From Roseateles sp. (GTDB lineage Bacteria; Pseudomonadota; Gammaproteobacteria; Burkholderiales; Burkholderiaceae_C), in the NCBI GenBank assembly GCA_018780415.1, contig JADMJQ010000218.1, positions 4,299-51,669 of the forward strand: a stretch of DNA of 47,371 nucleotides. Direction: 5' to 3'. Below the pieces are notes generated by a model. The model saw nothing but the letters and a program-made list of their open reading frames with translations. It had not been told where the DNA came from and did not search any database. This document shows positions 33,147 to 42,371 of this stretch, one piece after another; positions within the stretch are counted from its first letter, which is position 1; every line of letters begins with the position of its first letter. Both the position numbers and the translations under genes were made by a program.

Positions 33147-33542
33147 TCAGGCCTTGGGCGGGCGGTACAGCGCGCAGAGCTTGTTGCCGGCTGGGTCGCG
33201 CAGATAAGCCAGGTAGAGCTTGCCGACCGCGCCGTCGCGCCAGCCGGGCGGGTCTTCGCAAGTGCTGCCGCCATGGGCCAGGCCGGCCGCGTGAAAGGCG
33301 TCGGCCTGCTCGGGCGAGTCAGTGTTGAAGCCGATCGTGCTGCCATTACCATGCGTGGCGGGCGCGCCGTTGAGCGGGGTCGTGATGCCAAAGCTGCCGC
33401 TCGCGCTGCGATAGAAATAGCGCTCCAGCGTGCCACTTTGATTGTGCACACCGGGCTTGATGCCTAGCGCGCCCAAGACGGCGTCGTAGAATTTTTTAGA
33501 GGCTTCAAGGTCGTTGACGCCCAGGATGACGTGGCTGAACAT
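33147..33542 (-). CDS. VOC-family protein (glyoxalase-like)
   Basis: A 131-residue vicinal oxygen chelate protein starting MFSHVILGVNDLEASKKFYD, a classic first module with a possible metal-ligand His4. The second half contains STIGFNTDSPEQADAFHAAG and KLYLAYLRDPAGNKLCALYRP, where the usual Glu metal ligand of glyoxalase I is replaced in the pattern DPAGNKLCA, so metal binding is doubtful. AAGGAAA upstream of the ATG supports the start. Function unknown. Confidence 0.9.
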   Translation of the reverse strand: MFSHVILGVNDLEASKKFYDAVLGALGIKPGVHNQSGTLERYFYRSASGSFGITTPLNGAPATHGNGSTIGFNTDSPEQADAFHAAGLAHGGSTCEDPPGWRDGAVGKLYLAYLRDPAGNKLCALYRPPKA

Positions 33543-33811
33543 AGATTTCCTTGTAGGTACAAAGCGCTACCGTAGCACGCAGCAAAGGCTGTGTGTTTGA
33601 TGGGGCAAGCTTGGGTGATGCAGAGCCTGCCGAGCCGCACTCCACGCCGCCTTTCGGCTCCCGAACCGTAAACCTGCCGCCTCGCCCGCCGACCGTGCCC
33701 AAAACATTTTTGCATCCAGTTCCGGCCCTTCAGCGTATGCAAGCTTGCAGCGCCAGCGGACGAAACAAGTTCGCCCTGGTTTGCCTGCGTTTTGCCCTTG
33801 AAGGAACCGAT

Positions 33812-34687
33812 ATGAAATTCCCTACCCAGATCGTTATTGGCGGCAGCTTGGCGATGCTGAACATCGCGGCAGCCCAGGCTGTCACCCTGGTGGGCCTGAA
33901 CAGCCAAAACCAGCTGGCGCGCATCGACACCAGCAATGTGGCCGGCGCCGTCAATATCGACATCACTGGATTGGCCAGCGGTGACCGTTTCATCGGCATC
34001 GACACCCGACCCAAGGATGGCAAGATTTACGGCATCACGCTGTCTAACAAGATCTACACCATCGACGAAATGAGCGGCGCCGCCAGCTTTGTGGCCGGCC
34101 TGAGCAACGCAGTGATTCAGGCCAACCAAGGCTGGGGTCTTGACTTCAACCCGGTCGCGGACGCAGGTACGGGCGCGTCGCTGCGCCTGATCGGCTCGGC
34201 CGGCAACAACTATGCGGTCAATGCCACGACCGGTGCGGTGGGCAATTTGGCCGCCATGATCGCGCCGGGCTATTCGGCCGTCGCCTACACCAACTCGATG
34301 CCCGGCCAGCTGACAGCCCCGGCCAGCACGGCGCTGTACTACATCAACAGCGCCAGCGACACGCTGTCGATGGCGAGCAGCGCCTTCAATGCGCCGACCA
34401 TCACCACCGTCGGGTCGCTGGGCCTGGATGTGCTGAGGGCCAACGGCTTTGAGATTTTGGGCAATGGCCAGGCCTTCGCCGCCCTGAACGAAGACGCCGG
34501 CAGCTCGCTGGTGACCGGCGTCTACAGCATCAATCTGGCGAGCGGCCAGGCCGCGCTGCTGGGCACCTACAGTGGCACGCTGTCGGGCCTGACCGTCTCC
34601 GCGGTGCCGGAGCCGCAGACCTACGCCATGCTGATGCTGGGCCTGCTGGCCGTGGGCACGGCCAGCCGCCGCCGCAAAGCTGAGTAA
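33812..34687 (+). CDS. DUF4394-type PEP-CTERM protein
   Basis: A 291-residue exported protein. The signal peptide (about 1-23, ending AAAQA) is followed by a DUF4394-like propeller of short repeats: VTLVGLNSQNQLARIDT, FIGIDTRPKDGKIYGITLSN, GWGLDFNPVADAGTGASLRL, and YYINSASDTL. The sorting tail is VPEPQTYAMLMLGLLAVG followed by SRRRK, processed by an exosortase encoded elsewhere. AAGGAA precedes the ATG. It probably becomes part of the extracellular matrix or cell envelope. It appears monocistronic. Confidence 0.92.
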   Translation: MKFPTQIVIGGSLAMLNIAAAQAVTLVGLNSQNQLARIDTSNVAGAVNIDITGLASGDRFIGIDTRPKDGKIYGITLSNKIYTIDEMSGAASFVAGLSNAVIQANQGWGLDFNPVADAGTGASLRLIGSAGNNYAVNATTGAVGNLAAMIAPGYSAVAYTNSMPGQLTAPASTALYYINSASDTLSMASSAFNAPTITTVGSLGLDVLRANGFEILGNGQAFAALNEDAGSSLVTGVYSINLASGQAALLGTYSGTLSGLTVSAVPEPQTYAMLMLGLLAVGTASRRRKAE

Positions 34688-34699
34688 AAGCCAGCAGAT

Positions 34700-34730
34700 G
34701 GGCCGCAAGAACCGGGTCGCCCGGCGGCCC
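34700..34730 (+). terminator. GC-rich hairpin after the PEP-CTERM gene
   Basis: GGGCCG pairs with CGGCCC and, inside a one-sided bulge, CCGGG pairs with CCCGG around TCG. Only TTGAATC follows, so it is a weak intrinsic terminator at best. It lies 13 bases past the stop codon. Confidence 0.45.
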
Positions 34731-34805
34731 TTGAATCTCGACACTGCTTCCCTGCCGGTGCCCATTCGGGCCCGGCCAAGCTAGCAGTTCATCGAGATTC
34801 CATCC

Positions 34806-35579
34806 ATGTCTTCTTCCGCATTGCTGAAAAACAAGATCGCCATCATCACCGGCGCGAGTTCCGGAATCGGCCACGCCAGCGCCAAGCTGTTCGCCCGCGA
34901 AGGCGCCAAGCTGGTCGTCGCCGCACGCCGCCAGTCCGAGCTGGATGCCCTGGTGGCGGAGATCGAGGCGGCCGGCGGTCAGGCCGTGGCGCTGGCCGGT
35001 GACGTGCGGGATGAGCGTTATGCCGAGGCCCTGGTCGAGCTGGCCGTCCACCGCTTCGGCGGCCTGGATGTGGCCTTCAACAATGCCGGCACCATGGGTG
35101 CGATGGGGCCAGCGCCCGAAATGAGCTTGGCGGACTGGGAAGAGACCCTCGCCACCAACTTGAGCAGTGCGTTTCTGGGCGCCAAGTACCAGATCCCGGC
35201 GCTATGCAAACGCGGTGGCGGCTCGCTGATCTTTACCTCATCCTTTGTCGGCTACAGCGTCGGCTTCCCCGGCCTGGCGGCCTACGCCGCGAGCAAGGCC
35301 GGCGTGATCGGCCTGACGCAGGCGTTGGCGACAGAATGGGGCAGCCAGGGCGTTCGGGTCAATGCCCTGCTGCCCGGCGGCACCGACACGCCGATGGGCC
35401 GCAGTTTCGCCAACACGCCTGAGGCCTTGGCCTTTGTACAGGGCCTGTACGCGCTCAAGCGACTGGCGTCGGCGGACGAGATCGCCCAATCGGCGCTCTA
35501 TCTGGCCAGCGACGCGGCTAGCTTCACGACCGGCTCGGCCTTGCTGGTGGACGGGGGGGTGTCGGTCAATCGAACATGA
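34806..35579 (+). CDS. SDR-family oxidoreductase
   Basis: A 257-residue classical short-chain dehydrogenase. The NAD(P) motif is TGASSGIG (15-22); ARR at about 40-42 after the second strand favours NADP. NNAG is at 92-95, and the catalytic set is Asn118, Ser145 or 146, Tyr160 and Lys164 (YAASK). The C-terminal VDGGVS is typical. The substrate cannot be told; the closest-looking annotation would be a glucose/ribitol-type or 3-oxoacyl reductase-like SDR. It stands alone between the PEP-CTERM gene and the broken exporter gene. Confidence 0.92.
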   Translation: MSSSALLKNKIAIITGASSGIGHASAKLFAREGAKLVVAARRQSELDALVAEIEAAGGQAVALAGDVRDERYAEALVELAVHRFGGLDVAFNNAGTMGAMGPAPEMSLADWEETLATNLSSAFLGAKYQIPALCKRGGGSLIFTSSFVGYSVGFPGLAAYAASKAGVIGLTQALATEWGSQGVRVNALLPGGTDTPMGRSFANTPEALAFVQGLYALKRLASADEIAQSALYLASDAASFTTGSALLVDGGVSVNRT

Positions 35580-35677
35580 GGCCTGGCTTGGATTGATGTT
35601 CCGCCGCTAGCCGACAAAACAGCAAGTGCAAGAAAACTCGAGCCCAGGACCTTTGGGCCACCTTGACAGATCGTTGC

Positions 35678-36582
35678 TTACTTCGAAAATTTCTTCGCAC
35701 CGGCAACGCAGAGAATCACGGCCATAGTGACGCCAAGCATGCCCGGACTGACCTCTTCATGCAGCAGCGTGGCCGCCAGTGCCAAGCCCAAGAAGGGCTG
35801 CAAAAGCTGCAGCTGGCCGACCGCAGCAATCCCCCCTGAGCCAACCCGCGATACCAGAACACGAAGCCGATCAGCATGCTGAAGATAGAAACATAGGCCA
35901 AGCTCAGCCACGCGTTCGCCGTGATACCGGCAAAGTCAGGCGGAGCCATGAAGCAAGCCAACGGCGCCATCAAGGGCAGCGCCAGCAGCAGCGCCCAAGA
36001 GATCACTTGCCAGCCGCCCAGCGTCCTAGAAAGTTTGGCCCCTTCCGCATAGCCCAGTCCGCAAACAAGGACGGCGAGCAACATCAGCAGATCGCCCGTT
36101 GCCGAGGCCCTCAGACCTTGGGAGACCGCGAATCCCACCACCAGCGCGCTGCCCAAGACCGAGAAGAACCAGAACACGGGCCGGAGTCGCTCGCCCCCAC
36201 GAAGCACGCCGAACATGGCCGTGGACAGCGGCAGCAGACCGAGAAAAACGATGGAATGCGCCGACGTCACATATTGCAGAGCCAACGCAGTCAACAAAGG
36301 AAAGCCCAGGACAACGCCGATCGCCACGATGGCCAAGGGCAGCAATTGACTCTTGCTTGGTCGCACTGCTTTGAAGAGCAGCAACAGGCCCAGCGCCAAA
36401 ACCGCCGCAATGCTTGCGCGCGCAGCCGTCAAGAAGATGGGTGCAAATTCAAGCACGGCCAAGCGAGTCGCCGGCAGCGAGGCACTGAAGATGAGCACGC
36501 CGATGAGGCCATTGCGCCAGCCGCTGGCCGACTGACTTTGTGCATTCTTCGCTTGGCTTTGCACCAGCAGGCTGCGGTCCAT
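35678..36582 (-). pseudogene. EamA/DMT-family exporter, frameshifted in a G tract
   Basis: A 10-helix drug/metabolite exporter of about 300 residues split over two reading frames. The first frame runs from ATG 36582 through the usual EamA helices to FVFWYRGLAQGG and then loses similarity. The second frame takes over at IAAVGQLQLLQPFLGLALAA and ends AGAKKFSK at 35678. Adding one G to the run of six G (35831-35836, reverse strand) restores one continuous EamA protein, so about the last 50 residues are lost. This may be a true mutation, phase variation or a sequencing error. GGAG precedes the ATG. It is divergent from a MocR-type regulator, its likely controller. Confidence 0.85.
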
Positions 36583-36622
36583 GGAGTCTCCATCCGGGTT
36601 TGCAAGACGCCATCCTAGGCGC

Positions 36623-36658
36623 GACAATCGATACAATCAAATAATTGTCATGGATACA
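36623..36658. promoter_or_regulatory. Candidate MocR operator between exporter and regulator
   Basis: Two direct copies of GATACA (36630-36635 and 36653-36658) lie 23 bases apart, about two helical turns. Overlapping them is a perfect inverted repeat GACAAT (36623-36628) and ATTGTC (36644-36649). MocR/GabR regulators typically bind paired direct repeats in such divergent regions, so this is the likely operator. Confidence 0.55.
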
Positions 36659-36665
36659 TTGCCCC

Positions 36666-38012
36666 ATGGTCAAAGCGCGCTACAAGCAAATCGTCGACCG
36701 GCTGGCGACTCAAATTCGTGCCGGCGAACTGCCCCCAGGCACGCGCCTGCCGACGCACCGGCAGCTCGCTGCTCGTGAAGGGCTGGCGCTCGTTACTGCA
36801 AGCCGTGTATATGCAGAGTTGGCAGTCATGGGGCTGGTCAATGGCGAGGCCGGCCGCGGCAGCTTTGTGCGCGAAACCGCGCTGCCGCGCGGCCAGGGTC
36901 TCATCGATCAGCAGGCGCTTTCAGAGGATCTGACGGACCTGGTGGATCTGAGCTTCAACTACCCCTCGCTGCCCGGCCAGGCGGAGCTGCTGAGGGCGGC
37001 GCTGCGTCAACTCGCCGCGGGCGGTGACCTGGAATCCCTGCTGCGCTATCAGCCGCACGGCGGCCGCCCGCATGAGCGCGTGGCGGTGGCGCAGCATCTT
37101 GCCCGCCGAGGGCTGAAGGTGACGGGCGAACAAGTGCTACTGGTGAGCGGCGCGCAGCATGGCCTGGCAACGACCGTGATGGCGCTGCTGCAACCGGGCG
37201 ATGTGGTGGCGGTGGACGCGTTGAGCTATCCCGGCTTCAAGCTGCTCGCCGAAGCGCATCACCTGGAGCTGGCTGCATTGCCGGCGGCCGGGCAAGGCCC
37301 GGACCTGGACGTGCTGGACACCTTGTGCAAGCACCGCAAGGTCAAAGCGATCTACACCATGCCAACGCTTCACAATCCACTTGGCTGGGTGATGAGTGCT
37401 CACCGCCGGCAAACCCTGGTGGCGGTGGCGCGGCGGCACGGCCTGCTCATCATCGAAGACGCCGCCTATGCCTTCCTAGTCGAAGGTGCGCCTGCACCCC
37501 TGGCGGCGCTGGCGCCGGAAGCGACGGTCTATGTCTCAGGTTTCTCGAAGAGCGTGGCCACGGGGCTTCGGGTCGGCTGCGTCGCCGCGCCGCTCGCCTC
37601 GGTTGCCAAGCTTGAGCGCGCCATCCGAGCGACGACTTGGAACACGCCGGGCGTGATGACTGCCATCACTTGCGGCTGGCTCGCCGACGGCACGGTCGAA
37701 CGACTCGAAGTCGAAAAACGCCAAGATGCGCGAGCTCGGCAACAACTCGCCGCCGAGGTCCTGGGCAGGCTGCAACGCGTCGGTCATCCCGGCTCCTATT
37801 TCGTCTGGTTGCCCTTGACGGAGGACGTGCGTGCCGAGCAGGTGGCGATGGCGCTCTTGCGCGAGCGAATTTCGGTCGCCACCGCCGAGCCCTTCGCGAC
37901 CTCGGCCCAGGTGCCCCATGCAATCCGCCTGGCCCTGGGCTCCTTGGATCTGCCCGCGCTCAGGCACGCGCTGACCCAAGTTGCGACGCTGATTGACGCC
38001 GTTAGCTTCTGA
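36666..38012 (+). CDS. MocR-family regulator (GntR DNA-binding plus aminotransferase-like domain)
   Basis: A 448-residue PLP-dependent regulator. The GntR winged helix occupies about 1-70 (YKQIVDRLATQIRAGELPPG, LPTHRQLAAREGLALVTASRVYAEL, GRGSFV). The aminotransferase-like domain at about 100-440 contains SGAQHGLATTVMALLQPGD, PTLHNPLG (PLP pyridine contact), IIEDAAYAFL and the Schiff-base Lys in YVSGFSKSVATGLRVG. The start ATG at 36666 is best; a TTG at 36645 is also open. MocR proteins with a divergent EamA gene usually control it in response to an amine or amino acid. Confidence 0.92.
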   Translation: MVKARYKQIVDRLATQIRAGELPPGTRLPTHRQLAAREGLALVTASRVYAELAVMGLVNGEAGRGSFVRETALPRGQGLIDQQALSEDLTDLVDLSFNYPSLPGQAELLRAALRQLAAGGDLESLLRYQPHGGRPHERVAVAQHLARRGLKVTGEQVLLVSGAQHGLATTVMALLQPGDVVAVDALSYPGFKLLAEAHHLELAALPAAGQGPDLDVLDTLCKHRKVKAIYTMPTLHNPLGWVMSAHRRQTLVAVARRHGLLIIEDAAYAFLVEGAPAPLAALAPEATVYVSGFSKSVATGLRVGCVAAPLASVAKLERAIRATTWNTPGVMTAITCGWLADGTVERLEVEKRQDARARQQLAAEVLGRLQRVGHPGSYFVWLPLTEDVRAEQVAMALLRERISVATAEPFATSAQVPHAIRLALGSLDLPALRHALTQVATLIDAVSF

Positions 38013-38049
38013 GCGGCATGGGCGGCTGGAATGCTCACCCCTGGGACTC

Positions 38050-38358
38050 TCAAATCAAGGCCGTCTCGCCCATCATCACCTCCACCCCGGCGGCGGCGAA
38101 ATTGGCGAGGTCGCCGGCAGTTGCTTGGCCCTGCGGCGACGCCATTGCGGCCGAAATTGATTCCATCGAGTCAAACTCGAGCGCGGCGATCAAGTAGACG
38201 CCATGCTTGCCGCCCATGCCCATCACATCGCCACGCGTCACTTCGTAGCTTCGCAGACCCGGTAGGGTCTTGGCCAGTGGTACATGCTTGTTGAAATAGT
38301 AGTTGTCGAATGCAGCCGGATCATTGGGCTGTTGATATACGGCGAAGAGCTTTGCCAT
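38050..38358 (-). CDS. EthD-domain protein
   Basis: A 102-residue single-domain protein with the dimeric ferredoxin-like EthD fold: FAVYQQPNDPAAFDNYYFNK with the conserved HVPLAKTLPGLRSYEV, followed by YLIAALEFDSMESISAAMAS and a C-terminal strand. Family members are small and often sit with oxidoreductases; the role here is unknown. AGGAG eight bases before the ATG fixes the start. It is convergent with the MocR gene. Confidence 0.9.
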   Translation of the reverse strand: MAKLFAVYQQPNDPAAFDNYYFNKHVPLAKTLPGLRSYEVTRGDVMGMGGKHGVYLIAALEFDSMESISAAMASPQGQATAGDLANFAAAGVEVMMGETALI

Positions 38359-38550
38359 CGGATCACTCCTGAGTTTTTCCCTGCGGACCGAATAGTGGCC
38401 GGCGCGGCGAAGAGACGGTATCGACAGGCCTGGACGGTGTCAAGGGAAGTCGCGGCGACGACGGCGCATCCGCATCATGCATGCCCGCGGATGCCAGATC
38501 CGCCTGCCCGTACCGTCCTCGAAAGGGAACGAAGCGCTCCGGCCGCATCT

Positions 38551-38970
38551 TCAACGCAGCTCCTTTCGGACCACCAGCTTGAGGCCGGACCAGACCTCGG
38601 TGACGGCACAGACCTTGATGTCGACAAAGCCCAGCGGCAGCGCCAACTCGCGGATGCTGTCTTCGGTGATCGTGGTCGGTACTTTGGACGCCTTCTTGGG
38701 CCAGGAGATCCACAGCGCGGCTTCCGCGTTCAGCTGCAGTCGCAGCTCACGCAGCAATTTGGCGAGCGCCTCCCGCTGGGAAACGAACACATGGCCGAGC
38801 GCCACGGTCACATCGGGCTGATTCACAAAATGCACACCGGGTGGCAGCGGCGCCACCAGGATCTGGTAGTTGTCGGGCGCGTTGACCAGCAAAACCCGGT
38901 CGGAGTCCCTGATGCCGAGCTTCTTGACGAGCGGCGTTCCAGAGTAGCCAGCGGCGCTTGAGCTTTCCAT
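38551..38970 (-). CDS. DUF3052 family protein
   Basis: A 139-residue soluble protein of the DUF3052 family. Conserved parts are AGYSGTPLVKKLGI at the start, VLLVNAPDNYQILVAPLPPGV, and the C-terminal block ALWISWPKKASKVPTTITED followed by ALPLGFVDIKVCAVTEVWSGL and KLVVRKEL. This family is widespread, but no activity is established that I can cite. Monocistronic; divergent from the hypothetical gene at 39075. Confidence 0.92.
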   Translation of the reverse strand: MESSSAAGYSGTPLVKKLGIRDSDRVLLVNAPDNYQILVAPLPPGVHFVNQPDVTVALGHVFVSQREALAKLLRELRLQLNAEAALWISWPKKASKVPTTITEDSIRELALPLGFVDIKVCAVTEVWSGLKLVVRKELR

Positions 38971-39074
38971 ACGGTTTGTCGCGTTGATTCAAATCCAGGA
39001 AGCCGAACACCGAGTCCGTCTATATGCCATGTTAGCCGAGCGGCGCTGAGCCGAACCGCCGCACTGCACAGACA

Positions 39075-39683
39075 ATGCCGCCAATGAATGCCCCACCAAG
39101 TTCCAGCTTCACCCGCAAACCTTACAGCCATTTGCGCTGGGCCGGGTTGTGCCTGGGTTTAAGTTTGGCGCCGCTGCTCTGGTGGTGGCTGATCAAGCCC
39201 AGCGGCACGGTGGTCGAACTTGCAGCCAAGACCTGGCGGCTGGATATCGAAATCGAGAAGCTGCTGGAAGAAGGCGAATCGAGCTGGTGCGACGAGATGC
39301 CGGCCGGAGCAAGCAAGATCAGCCGCCGCCTGCTGGCCGACCCGGCCGGCGTGCGGCCGGCACCGAGCGAGCATTGCCGCTTCAGCCTGCCGCAGTGGCG
39401 CACGTTGCGGATGGCAAGGGCCGAGGGCGCTTGGCCGGCGCTGCCGCTCTGGCCCGAACCCAAACTCAACGGACTGGACGCCAGCCAACTCGGCGCCGAA
39501 CGGGCCGGCAAGCGTGAGGCCTTTTACGAGCTGCAGCTAAGCGCCAACTCCAGCCACGGCCAGACCTGGACTTGCCGACTGCCATTGGCCGTTTGGCAGG
39601 CGCATCAACTCGGCGCTCAGTACCGTCTGCAGGTCGACCGCTTCGGCGTGGCCGATTGCGCCAGTCTTCCCCGGCCTGGCTAA
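39075..39683 (+). CDS. Hypothetical membrane-anchored protein
   Basis: A 202-residue protein with a basic N-terminus, one membrane helix or uncleaved signal at about 22-42 (GLCLGLSLAPLLWWWL), and a periplasmic domain of about 160 residues. The domain has four cysteines (SSWCDEM, SEHCRFS, TWTCRLP, VADCASL) that could form disulfides. No family is recognised. Starts at 39075 or 39084 are both possible. The stop shares the bases CTAA with the convergent MATE gene. Confidence 0.65.
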   Translation: MPPMNAPPSSSFTRKPYSHLRWAGLCLGLSLAPLLWWWLIKPSGTVVELAAKTWRLDIEIEKLLEEGESSWCDEMPAGASKISRRLLADPAGVRPAPSEHCRFSLPQWRTLRMARAEGAWPALPLWPEPKLNGLDASQLGAERAGKREAFYELQLSANSSHGQTWTCRLPLAVWQAHQLGAQYRLQVDRFGVADCASLPRPG

Positions 39684-41050
39684 CTCTCAGCCTGCGCAGC
39701 AGCCCGCACCCGGTGGGCGTACTTGACCCATTTGCGCTTCTTCCAACGATGCAGCATAGCCAGGCCGCGCACCCATTCATCAATGGTGAAAGCGACCCAG
39801 ACACCGATCAGGCCGTAGCCAAAATAGCTGCCGAGCAGCCAACCGCCGAAGGCCATGATGCCCCACTGGGACAGCATGCCGGCCAGCACCGGGAAGCGCG
39901 CATCGCCTGCGGCGCGCAGAGCGTTGATGACGATCAGATTGAAGCAGCGGCCCAGCTCAAGCAACAGGCCGATGCGGATCAGCAGGCTGCCGACCCGGAT
40001 GATCTCGGCGTCATCGGTGAATAGCGCAAACAGCGTGGGCGCCAGCACGGCCGCCACCACCACCACGCAAGCAGTGATACCCAGGCCTATGCGCAGGTTC
40101 CTCAGGCACTCGGTGTAGGCGCGCTCGAACTGGCCGGAGCCGATCAAATGGCCGATCAGGATCTCATTGGCCAGGCCGATGGCGATGCTGCACAGCATGA
40201 TCACGTAGGCGATCTGCATGGTGTAGCTCTGCGTCGCCAGCGCGGTATCGCCCATGCGAGCGGTGAACGCGGTGATGACCATGAAGGCGGTCCACCAGCT
40301 GATGTTTTCGCCGGCCGCGGGCAGGCCGATGTGTAGGATGCGGGCGATGCGCGCGCGCTTGAGGTAGAAGAAATCCCGCAGCCGGATCTTCAAATGGGTG
40401 TGATGCTCGACCAGGATCCACAGCGCGATGCAGGCGACAAAGCGGCTGAACACGGTCGACAGCGCGACGCCGACCACGCCCATCTTGGGCGCACCGAACA
40501 GGCCAAACAGCAGGACCGCATTGCCGATGAAGTTCAGCAGGTTCTGCCCAAGGGTGACCACCATCACCTCGCGCGTGTGCATATGGCTGCGCAAGACGGC
40601 ACAAAGCGAGAAATTCATCGACTCCAGGAACAGCGTGCCGCCCATCAGATGCAGAAAGGGCAGCGCATAGACCATCAACTCGTCCGACAGCTGCATCAAC
40701 CGCAGCATCGGTTCGGCAAAGAACCACACGGCCAGGCTGACGACCACGCCCAGCCAGGTATTGACCGCGATCGCGGTGGTGGCGATCTGGTCGGCGCCCT
40801 CGCGGTCATTAGCGCCCAGATGGTGGGTGATGACGACCGAGGCGCCGATGGCGAAGAAGCTGAAGATGATCAGGCACAGCACCACGATCTGCAGCGCCGC
40901 CCCGAGCGCGGCGACGGCGTTGTCGGAGATGTGCGAGACCATCACCGTGTCGACCACACCGGTCGAGATGTGCAGGGCCTGCTCGACGAAGATAGGCCAG
41001 GCCAGGGCGATCAGGCCCAGGTTCTTTTTGTCTACGACGGGATGGTTCAA
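39680..41050 (-). CDS. MATE-family efflux transporter
   Basis: A 456-residue inner-membrane exporter with 12 predicted helices in two related halves. Family features are LALAWPIFVEQALHISTGVVDTVMVS at the start of the first half and HIGLPAAGENISWWTAFMVI at the start of the second, plus PLFLHLMGG- and NALRAAGDARFPV-like loops. MATE pumps exchange toxic compounds or metabolites for sodium or protons. The start is a TTG at 41050; no ATG lies near the expected N-terminus. The solute-binding-like gene upstream is only 22 bases away, so the two may be co-transcribed. Confidence 0.9.
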   Translation of the reverse strand: MNHPVVDKKNLGLIALAWPIFVEQALHISTGVVDTVMVSHISDNAVAALGAALQIVVLCLIIFSFFAIGASVVITHHLGANDREGADQIATTAIAVNTWLGVVVSLAVWFFAEPMLRLMQLSDELMVYALPFLHLMGGTLFLESMNFSLCAVLRSHMHTREVMVVTLGQNLLNFIGNAVLLFGLFGAPKMGVVGVALSTVFSRFVACIALWILVEHHTHLKIRLRDFFYLKRARIARILHIGLPAAGENISWWTAFMVITAFTARMGDTALATQSYTMQIAYVIMLCSIAIGLANEILIGHLIGSGQFERAYTECLRNLRIGLGITACVVVVAAVLAPTLFALFTDDAEIIRVGSLLIRIGLLLELGRCFNLIVINALRAAGDARFPVLAGMLSQWGIMAFGGWLLGSYFGYGLIGVWVAFTIDEWVRGLAMLHRWKKRKWVKYAHRVRAAAQAES

Positions 41051-41072
41051 GGACAGGCTTTCTAGCGGGCCA

Positions 41073-41942
41073 TCAGCGCTGCTGCGGCTTCAACTCAAAA
41101 ATGCGGCGCTGATTGGCCTTGATCTCCGCCAGGCCGCGCTTGAAGCTGGGGATGCTTTGAAACAAGGCCTCAAAGCTGCCATCTTTGAGCGCAATTGCCA
41201 GGCCCCGCTCGATCCGATCGGCCAGTTCAGGCCGGTCGCGACTGACAAAGAAGTACACCGGCACCACATAGTGCAAAAGAATCGACGACTCGACCACCAG
41301 GCCCTTGTCAGCATGGGCTTGCTGCTCAACCCAAGCCTCGTGAAGCCCGCGCGGGAAGTAATCGAATCGCTTGGCCGCCAGCATGCCAAACAGACTTTCG
41401 TAGACGGTGCTGGTCTCGCCGCGCAGTCCGTTGGCTCGCAGCACTGCGGTCGAGGGCCAGTTCACGCCTGAGCCGGCGCTGAATTGGCGCAGCTCATCCA
41501 AGTTGCGCAGGTTTTGAAACTTTTCTTGGTCCTCGGCTCGGATCAAAAACACCCGGTAATCGTTCAGCTGGCGCAACAGAGAAATCCTGATCGGCAGCAA
41601 GTCGGCCTCGCGCTGCTTGTCGCTGCCGTCCCAGATCAAATCGATCAAACCACTGTTGTTCTTCAACTCCAAGACCTGCCGAGGGCTGCTCAGCAACCCT
41701 TTGAAGAACTCGATGCGGTAGGGCCCGTCGCGGCCCTTGGTCTTCTCAAGTGCCAGGGCCAGCAGCTGGGGGAAATAGTTCGAATAGGCCGCCGCACTGG
41801 AAGGCAAGGAAGGCACGACGACGCGCAATTCCGTGCTCGGGCTGGCTACCGCAAGGCCATGGACGAGGCTGACCCAAACCACCGCCAGCAGCGCAAAGCG
41901 GCCCAGCAGTTCTGTGCGCTTGAGCAACTCGAACAGCCACAT
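41073..41942 (-). CDS. Periplasmic solute-binding-like protein (family 3 type)
   Basis: A 289-residue exported protein. The signal-like N-terminus (ELLGRFALLAVVWVSLVHGLAVA) ends near residue 33. The mature part resembles family 3 extracellular solute-binding proteins: ELRVVVPSLP, DLIWDGSDKQREADLLPIRI, LNDYRVFLIRAED, the GSGVNWPSTAVLRANGL loop and YFFVSRDRPELADRIERGL. Such orphan proteins often act as sensors or amino-acid scavengers. The open frame continues to 42044, but the ATG at 41942 gives a proper signal. It precedes the MATE gene by 22 bases. Confidence 0.78.
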   Translation of the reverse strand: MWLFELLKRTELLGRFALLAVVWVSLVHGLAVASPSTELRVVVPSLPSSAAAYSNYFPQLLALALEKTKGRDGPYRIEFFKGLLSSPRQVLELKNNSGLIDLIWDGSDKQREADLLPIRISLLRQLNDYRVFLIRAEDQEKFQNLRNLDELRQFSAGSGVNWPSTAVLRANGLRGETSTVYESLFGMLAAKRFDYFPRGLHEAWVEQQAHADKGLVVESSILLHYVVPVYFFVSRDRPELADRIERGLAIALKDGSFEALFQSIPSFKRGLAEIKANQRRIFELKPQQR

Positions 41943-42371
41943 CAACAGCCGCGAGCCAAATGCAATTCGCCACCAAGGTAGGCGCGCGCCGATGCCCGGG
42001 TGAAGCACCGCAGCAGGGTTGGCGTACATGAGATCAAGGCGCATTCGAGGCGGCAGGGTTGGTGATCAAGCAGGCTGGTTTCAAGTGCTCATTGTCAATG
42101 GTAGTGAGCCCCAAGAAGGTGGCGAGCTGAGGCAGGGTCAGATCAAGCACGTTGGCACCGCAGCCCTGGGCTTCGCAGCGGCGTGATGCGTGATGGATGG
42201 ACCGACACGGCGTCTGCAAGTGGAGGTGGCAATCGCGCAGGCCGAAACCGTCCAGGGGAAGAGCCTTTCTTGACCTGCTTGGCTTGAGACTTGCGCGGCC
42301 TCCTCTTGATGGCTCCGCTGCTGCGCGCTGGTCCTCTCGATCGCTCGGATCGCTTGGGCCGACAACAGCAC
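41943..42371. other. Long region without a convincing gene
   Basis: About 430 bases between the solute-binding-like gene and the PadR promoter. Short frames exist on the reverse strand (for example 42034-42381), but their composition is erratic, they lack ribosome sites and I recognise no family. No terminator or repeat is evident. It may hold a decayed gene fragment. Confidence 0.4.

Noticed and set aside
33464-34765. A 433-codon reverse-strand frame over the DUF4394 gene
   Set aside because: Antisense shadow of a PEP-CTERM gene that has a signal peptide, ribosome site and sorting tail.
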